Below are positions 58,790-64,000 of a stretch of DNA of 64,000 nucleotides, one piece after another. Positions within the stretch are counted from its first letter, which is position 1. Each line of letters begins with the position of its first letter. Position numbers and translations under genes: made by a program. The notes beneath the pieces were generated by a model. It was not told the DNA's origin. It searched no databases and worked only from the letters and a program-made list of their open reading frames with translations. The DNA is from Sphingomonas yabuuchiae (GTDB lineage: Bacteria > Pseudomonadota > Alphaproteobacteria > Sphingomonadales > Sphingomonadaceae). The DNA lies in the NCBI RefSeq assembly GCF_014199595.1, contig NZ_JACHNX010000008.1:1-64000 (forward strand), in the 5' to 3' direction.

Positions 58790-61689
58790 CGGTCGCGCGC
58801 CGCGACCTTCTGCTGGGCAGCGCGGTGGTGGGGCTGGCGGGCGGCATGGCGCCCGTCCCGGCCTTCGCCGCCAGTCGCCGCCCGGCGGACGGCGCGGGCG
58901 CGCTGCCCATGCCCGAGCCCGTGGACCAGCTTCCGCCCGCGCTGCCGGTGCAGGATGCGGCCCGAGTCCTGATGGATCGTGGCTGGGTGTTCCATGAAGG
59001 CGATGTCGAGCCTGCGCCGCTCGACACGCACAACGCGACCTATCTGTCGGTCAAGGCGGGCAATGGGCGCGGCGCGGCGGCGGTCGATTATGACGACAGC
59101 GACTGGCAGTCGGTCGACCTGCCGCATGACTGGGCCTCGTTCCAGCCCTTCGTAAAGACCGCCAATGTCGCGCAAGGTTACCGCCCGCGCGGGATCGGCT
59201 GGTATCGACGCAGCTTCCGCCTCGACCCGGCTTTGCGCGGACGGCGGATCGAGCTGGAATTCGGCGGCATCGCGACGAACGCCACGATCTGGGTCAATGG
59301 CAGTGTCGTTTCGCACAATTTCTCTGGCTATAACGCGGTCCGCATCGACCTGACCCCGTTCGCGCGGTTCGGGGACGAGGCCAATGTCGTTGCCGTCCGC
59401 GTCGATGCGGAGGCAATGGAAGGCTGGTGGTATGAAGGCGCCGGACTCTATCGCCATGTCTGGCTGGGCCACTATGCGCCGGTCTCGATCGCGACCGACG
59501 GCGTTCATGGCGATCCGCGCAAGGGCGAGTCCGGCTGGCATGTCCCCGTCACGGCGACACTGACCAGCATCGTCGACACCGACAGCGCGGTCACGGTCGA
59601 GGCGCGCCTGCTCGATCCGCAGGGCAGGGTGGTCGCGCAGGGACAGGCACAGACGACGGTGCCCGCGCTGGACGAGGGCAAGGCCGCGCTCGACCTACCG
59701 GTCGCCGACCCCATGCTCTGGTCGGTCGAGCGGCCGACCCTCTACACGCTCGACGTACGGCTTGTGCGCGATGGACAAGTGGCGGACGAGCGGCGGGTGC
59801 CGATCGGATTCCGTACGCTGCGCTTCGACGCGGCCAACGGCTTTTTCCTCAACGACCGCCCCGTCAAGCTGAAGGGCGTGTGCCTGCATCAGGATCATGC
59901 GGGCGTCGGTACCGCCATCCCCGATGCGCTGCTCGGCTGGCGGCTCGACCGGCTGAAGGCGATGGGCTGCAACGCCATCCGGTCCAGCCACAATGCACCG
60001 ACGCCGGAATTGCTCGACTGGTGTGACCGGCTGGGCTTCCTCGTGATGAACGAGAACCGGCAGTTCAATCCCGCGCCCGAATATCGCGCGCAGCTGGAAT
60101 GGCTGGTCCGGCGCGATCGCAACCACCCCAGCGTCATCATGTGGTCGGTCTTTAACGAAGAGCCGATGCAGGGCACGCCTGCGGGCGTCGAGATGGTCAA
60201 GCGCATGGCGCACTGGGTCCGCGCGCTGGACGACAGCCGCCCGGTGACGGCGGCAATGAACGGCGCCTTCTTCAATCCGGTCAACGTCGCGCAGGTCGTC
60301 GATGTGACCGGGTTCAACTATTATCAGGGCGATTACGACCGCTATCACCAGCTGAACCCGGCCAAGCCGATGACTAGCTCGGAGGATACCAGCGCCTTCA
60401 TGACGCGCGGCGCGTTCGAGAGCGATCCGGCCCGCCACATCGCGTCGAGCTATGACGTCGAGGCGGCAAGCTGGGGCGACACGCATCGGAGCGCGTGGAA
60501 GAAGATCGCCGAGCGCGCCTTCGTGGCGGGTGGCTTCGTGTGGACCGGCTTCGACTATCATGGCGAGCCGACGCCCTATGAATGGCCGAGCATCGCGAGC
60601 TTCTTCGGCATCATGGATCTGTGCGGCTTTCCCAAGACCGCCTTCGACATCCACCGCGCCGCCTGGGTCGACGACCAGCCGGTGGTCGCGATCGCACCGC
60701 ACTGGAGCTGGCCGGGGCGCGAAGGCAAGCCGACCAAGGTCATGGTCCTGTCCAATGGCGAGCGAGTCGTTCTGCGCCTGAACGGGAAGACCGTGGGCGA
60801 GGCGGTGGTCGACCGGCTGATGGGAAATGAGTGCACTATCCCTTATGCGCCGGGCCGGATCGAGGCGATCGCCTATCGCGGCGGCCGTGAAGTTGCGCGT
60901 GCCGCGCATGAGACGGTTGGTGTGCCGGTCGCCCTTCGGCTGACCCCGGCGCGCACGGTGATGGCGGGCGATACCGAGGACGCGCAGGCGATCACCATCG
61001 ATGCCGTGGATGCCAAGGGCCGCCACGTCCCGACCGCCAATCTGATGACCCGCTTCACCATCGAAGGCGGTGCGATCATCGGGGTCGGCAATGGCGATCC
61101 CAACAGCCATGAGCCTGAAAAGGGCAATCAGCGCTCGCTGTTCAACGGCCTCGCCCAGATGATCGTGCGGCCCGATATCGGGCGCGGGCGGATCACCATT
61201 CGCGCGACGGCGGACGGGTTGAAGCCTGCCACGCTGAAGCTCGACCGGCTGGGCGTGATGCCGCGTGCGCAGGTCGCGGTGATGAACGGCGATATGGACG
61301 TGCGCGAATGGCGGCGCTCGCCGCTGCTGGCGACCAGGCCGTCGCCCGACCTCGCACCCGCCGCCAGCGACAATAATGGCTGGGCCTTTGTCCAGGCGGG
61401 TACGCCGACCCCGGCGGAGGGGGCGGGCTGGCGCGTCTATCGCGCGGTCGTCACGCCCCGGCGGGCGGTCGCGGCACGGGGCGGCGAACTGCGGCTGGCT
61501 TCGGTCGGCGGCATGGCGAGCCTGTGGGTCGATGGGCAGCTGGTCGCGGAGAAGCGCGATCCCAAGCCCGGTCCGATGACGGCGACCCTGCCGTCCGGCG
61601 CGGGCAAGCGGACCGTCGCGCTGATCGTCGCGGGGATGGGCAATATCGATAGCGGCCTGCTGGGCCGGGTGACGATCCGCCCACGCTGA
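58786..61689 (+). CDS. GH2 beta-galactosidase with DUF4982 and C-terminal Big/GH2_C5-like domains
   Basis: This is a 967-residue exported enzyme. MTVARRDLLLGSAVVGLAGG is a Tat-type signal. The sugar-binding domain includes VDLPHDWAS and GIGWYRRSF. The GH2 barrel has IRSSHNAPTPELLDWCDRLG and HPSVIMWSVFNEEP with acid/base Glu458, and AGGFVWTGFDYHGEPTPY. A DUF4982-like domain (LSNGERVVLRLNGK) and a GH2_C5-like domain (MTRFTIEGGAIIGVGNGDPN) follow. It probably removes beta-galactose from N-glycan antennae (Lewis-a or LacNAc), exposing GlcNAc, and is coupled to nagA by an ATGA overlap. No GH20 is nearby, so its place in a GlcNAc operon is informative. Confidence 0.9.
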   Translation: MTVARRDLLLGSAVVGLAGGMAPVPAFAASRRPADGAGALPMPEPVDQLPPALPVQDAARVLMDRGWVFHEGDVEPAPLDTHNATYLSVKAGNGRGAAAVDYDDSDWQSVDLPHDWASFQPFVKTANVAQGYRPRGIGWYRRSFRLDPALRGRRIELEFGGIATNATIWVNGSVVSHNFSGYNAVRIDLTPFARFGDEANVVAVRVDAEAMEGWWYEGAGLYRHVWLGHYAPVSIATDGVHGDPRKGESGWHVPVTATLTSIVDTDSAVTVEARLLDPQGRVVAQGQAQTTVPALDEGKAALDLPVADPMLWSVERPTLYTLDVRLVRDGQVADERRVPIGFRTLRFDAANGFFLNDRPVKLKGVCLHQDHAGVGTAIPDALLGWRLDRLKAMGCNAIRSSHNAPTPELLDWCDRLGFLVMNENRQFNPAPEYRAQLEWLVRRDRNHPSVIMWSVFNEEPMQGTPAGVEMVKRMAHWVRALDDSRPVTAAMNGAFFNPVNVAQVVDVTGFNYYQGDYDRYHQLNPAKPMTSSEDTSAFMTRGAFESDPARHIASSYDVEAASWGDTHRSAWKKIAERAFVAGGFVWTGFDYHGEPTPYEWPSIASFFGIMDLCGFPKTAFDIHRAAWVDDQPVVAIAPHWSWPGREGKPTKVMVLSNGERVVLRLNGKTVGEAVVDRLMGNECTIPYAPGRIEAIAYRGGREVARAAHETVGVPVALRLTPARTVMAGDTEDAQAITIDAVDAKGRHVPTANLMTRFTIEGGAIIGVGNGDPNSHEPEKGNQRSLFNGLAQMIVRPDIGRGRITIRATADGLKPATLKLDRLGVMPRAQVAVMNGDMDVREWRRSPLLATRPSPDLAPAASDNNGWAFVQAGTPTPAEGAGWRVYRAVVTPRRAVAARGGELRLASVGGMASLWVDGQLVAEKRDPKPGPMTATLPSGAGKRTVALIVAGMGNIDSGLLGRVTIRPR

Positions 61690-61745
61690 AGGCGTGCGGG
61701 GGACGCTCACGGGGAAGGAATGCAGTTTGGCGAAAGTGACGTGCG

Positions 61746-64000
61746 ATGAGTGACCTGACCGTTTTTGCGCCGCTGGCAGGCTGGGTGACGCCGCTCGCCG
61801 AAGTGCCGGACCCGGTCTTTGCCGAGAAGATGCTGGGCGACGGTGTCGCGATCGATCCGGTCAACGACGCGCTGTGCGCGCCCTGCGACGCGACCGTGCT
61901 GACGGTGCATGAGGCGGGCCATGCGGTCACGCTGCGCAGCACCGACGGCTATGAGCTGATCTGCCATATCGGTATCGACACCGTGTCGCTGGGCGGCAAG
62001 GGGCTGACGCCGCAGGTACAGGCTGGCGCGAAGGTGCTGGCGGGCCAGCCGCTGATCCGCTTCGACCTCGACTATCTGGTCCAGAACGCCCCCGCTGTCG
62101 TCACGCCGATCATCGTCGCCGATGCCACCCGCTATGCCGTCGAGCCCATCGCCAAGGGGTTGGTCGCGGTCGGTGATCCGCTGCTGCGCGTCGTGCCGCT
62201 GGGCGTCGAGACGGTCGATGCCGACATCGGCGGCGACATGCTGGTCGAGGAAACGGTCGTCGCACTGTCGCACGGCCTGCACGCCCGTCCCGCCGCGCGG
62301 CTGGTCGAGGCGGTCCGCAAGCATGACGCGCGCGTCACCCTGTATCACGGCGACCGCCATGCCTCGGCACTGAGCGCCGTCGGTCTGCTGGGGCTGGGTC
62401 TGGGCCATGGCACGACCGTGCGGATCGAGGCGAGCGGGGCACAGGCCGCCGCTGCCCTGGCCGAGGTCATCGCTTTCCTGAACGACGCCACGCCCGAGGA
62501 AACGCCGGTCGATGTGCCCGAGCCGGTACGCGGCGAGGGGCCGGGGCTGGGCGGTGTGCCCGCCGCGCCGGGCCTTGCGGTCGGGCCGATCCACCGGCTG
62601 ACCCGTGCCGCCATTCCGGTCGAGACGCGGGCGGGTACCGAGGAGGAAGAGCGCACCCGCTTGAACGAGGCGCTCGACACGGTGCGCGAAGGCCTGGCCC
62701 GGGCGGCCGCCGCTGGTGGCGCACGCGGCGGGGTGATGGCCGCGCATGGCGCGATGCTGGCCGATCCGACGCTGACCGACGCCGCTTTGGCCATGATCGG
62801 CCGGGGGATGAGCGCGGGCGTGGCGTGGCAGGAAGCGATCTCCGAGCAGGTCGCGGTCCTGTTGTCGAGCGGCGACCGCCGTATCGCCGAGCGCGCCGAC
62901 GATCTGCGCGATCTGGAACGCCATGTGCTTGCAGCCTTGGCGGGCCTACCCATCGAAGGGCCGAGCGTCCCGCAGGGCGCGATCCTGGTCGCCGAGGATT
63001 TGCTGCCCAGCCAGGTTGCGGCACTCGACGCCGCCGTCGTGGCGGGCATCGCGCTGGTCAAGGGCGGGCCGACCTCGCATGCGGCGATCCTGGCGGCGGG
63101 CATGGGCCTGCCCATGGCGGTCGCCTTTGGTGAGCCGCTGGCCGCGCTGGAGGATGGCCGGATCATCGTGCTCGACGCCGATCGCGGCCTGATCGACCCC
63201 GAACCCGATGCGGAGGCACAGGGTCAGGTGCGCGACACCATCGCCCGCCGCAAGGCCGAGATGGAGGCGGCGCGCGCCGCGCAGGGGCCCTGCCGCATGG
63301 CGGACGGCACCCGGATCGAGATGTTCGCCAATCTGGGCTCGGTCGCCGATGCCGAGGCGGCGGTGGCCGAGGGCGCGGAGGGCTGCGGCCTGTTGCGCAC
63401 CGAATTCCTGTTCCTGGAACGCGCCACCGCGCCGACTCGCGACGAACAGGCCCGCGATTACCAGGCGATCGCCGATGCACTGGGCGACCGGCCGATGATC
63501 GTCCGGCTGCTCGATGTCGGCGGCGACAAGCCCGCGCCCTATATGGACTTGCCCGTCGAGGAGAATCCGGCGCTGGGCCTGCGCGGCATCCGCGTGTCGC
63601 TCGCCGATCCGCGGTTGCTGGAAGATCAGGTGGCTGCGATCTTGGCGGTGCGCCAGCCGTGTCGGATCATGGCGCCGATGATCGCCAGCCTGTCCGAACT
63701 GGAGGCGGTTCGCGCCGTCGTCGAGCGCCACGGTCGCAAAGCCGAGGTCGGCGTCATGATCGAGACGCCCGCCGCCGCGATTTCTGCCGATATTCTCGCG
63801 CGTAAGGCGGACTTTTTCTCAATCGGTACGAACGATCTGACCCAATATACGCTGGCCATGGATCGCGGCAATGCGGCCGTGGCGGCGGGGGTCGACGGGC
63901 TGCATCCGGCGGTGCTGCGTCTGATCGGCACGACCTGCGACGGCGCGGCGCGGCACGACACGCCGGTCGGCGTCTGCGGTTCGCTGGCCGCCGATCGCCT
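61746..64000 (+). CDS. PTS fusion protein EIIA(Glc)-HPr-Enzyme I (partial, runs off right edge)
   Basis: 752 codons are present and the frame is open at the window end. Order: EIIA of the glucose/GlcNAc type (residues about 1-150; ICHIGIDTV with His74), HPr (about 165-255; SHGLHARPAA with phospho-His179), and Enzyme I (about 265 onward; KGGPTSHAAILA with phospho-His445, GLLRTEFLF, FFSIGTNDLTQYTLAMDR, VGVCGSLA with the EI cysteine). PEP-derived phosphate would pass EI to HPr to EIIA and then to an EIICB such as NagE, probably just beyond the window. This gives GlcNAc-6-P, the substrate of NagA. It lies 56 nt after the galactosidase. Confidence 0.93.
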   Translation, partial: MSDLTVFAPLAGWVTPLAEVPDPVFAEKMLGDGVAIDPVNDALCAPCDATVLTVHEAGHAVTLRSTDGYELICHIGIDTVSLGGKGLTPQVQAGAKVLAGQPLIRFDLDYLVQNAPAVVTPIIVADATRYAVEPIAKGLVAVGDPLLRVVPLGVETVDADIGGDMLVEETVVALSHGLHARPAARLVEAVRKHDARVTLYHGDRHASALSAVGLLGLGLGHGTTVRIEASGAQAAAALAEVIAFLNDATPEETPVDVPEPVRGEGPGLGGVPAAPGLAVGPIHRLTRAAIPVETRAGTEEEERTRLNEALDTVREGLARAAAAGGARGGVMAAHGAMLADPTLTDAALAMIGRGMSAGVAWQEAISEQVAVLLSSGDRRIAERADDLRDLERHVLAALAGLPIEGPSVPQGAILVAEDLLPSQVAALDAAVVAGIALVKGGPTSHAAILAAGMGLPMAVAFGEPLAALEDGRIIVLDADRGLIDPEPDAEAQGQVRDTIARRKAEMEAARAAQGPCRMADGTRIEMFANLGSVADAEAAVAEGAEGCGLLRTEFLFLERATAPTRDEQARDYQAIADALGDRPMIVRLLDVGGDKPAPYMDLPVEENPALGLRGIRVSLADPRLLEDQVAAILAVRQPCRIMAPMIASLSELEAVRAVVERHGRKAEVGVMIETPAAAISADILARKADFFSIGTNDLTQYTLAMDRGNAAVAAGVDGLHPAVLRLIGTTCDGAARHDTPVGVCGSLAADR

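Noticed and set aside
59695..61710. A 671-codon minus-strand frame opposite the GH2 galactosidase
   Set aside because: It is antisense to a well-supported enzyme, Arg/His/Asp-rich, without any motif.

Overview
The window looks like a chromosomal segment of a sphingomonad (Alphaproteobacteria, most likely Sphingomonas). The reasons are high GC, several large TonB-dependent receptors including the TonB-Xanth-Caul type, LacI regulators beside glycoside hydrolases, a flavin 'tryptophan halogenase' next to a receptor, and families of GC-rich branched palindromes between genes. The genus is inferred from gene content, not from a marker gene. I found no rRNA, tRNA, CRISPR array, transposase or phage gene.

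Layout. 1-135 is the 3' end of etfA. 349-14417 is a sucrose (or fructo-oligosaccharide) uptake and hydrolysis locus bracketed by two paralogous LacI regulators: a GH68 enzyme without signal peptide, an MFS sugar transporter and a TonB receptor, with a DPP4-type peptidase, a FAD/NAD(P) protein and a tryptophan-halogenase-like protein between them. A shared LacI-type operator core (GCAAACGATTGC or one base off) precedes the transporter and the receptor. 14483-19808 holds organic-hydroperoxide and glutathione functions (ohr/ohrR, GST, yghU) and a large secreted protein of unknown function. 19883-27175 holds a GT-C membrane protein, a GT2/ChbG-YdjC pair, and an ECF sigma/FecR/STN-receptor signalling trio. 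27153-34092 is a six-gene minus-strand operon in which every junction is a 4-bp ATGA or GTGA overlap: a sucrose-phosphate synthase/phosphatase fusion, four glycosyltransferases and a polysaccharide pyruvyl transferase.

35601-64000 is the most coherent system: a split N-glycan utilisation locus. The minus-strand operon encodes, in transcription order, GH2 beta-mannosidase, GH3 (candidate beta-xylosidase), GH125 and GH92 alpha-mannosidases and GH29 alpha-fucosidase. It matches the sugars of a plant-type N-glycan (alpha-Man, beta-Man, beta-1,2-Xyl, alpha-1,3-Fuc). A TonB receptor (51968-54733) and a second, plus-strand operon (CutC, GntR, a NagB-II-like SIS protein, NagA, GH2 beta-galactosidase, PTS EIIA-HPr-EI fusion) would supply uptake, GlcNAc catabolism and regulation. 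The two halves are separated by a DUF3667 protein, an NhaP-type antiporter, a GT4 and an LpxH-like phosphoesterase that look unrelated. No GH18/GH85 endoglycosidase, GH20 hexosaminidase or PTS EIIBC lies in the window.

Start codons were chosen by ribosome-binding site, signal peptide and overlap with neighbours; where two are plausible both are given. All function calls come from motif recognition by eye, with no database search.
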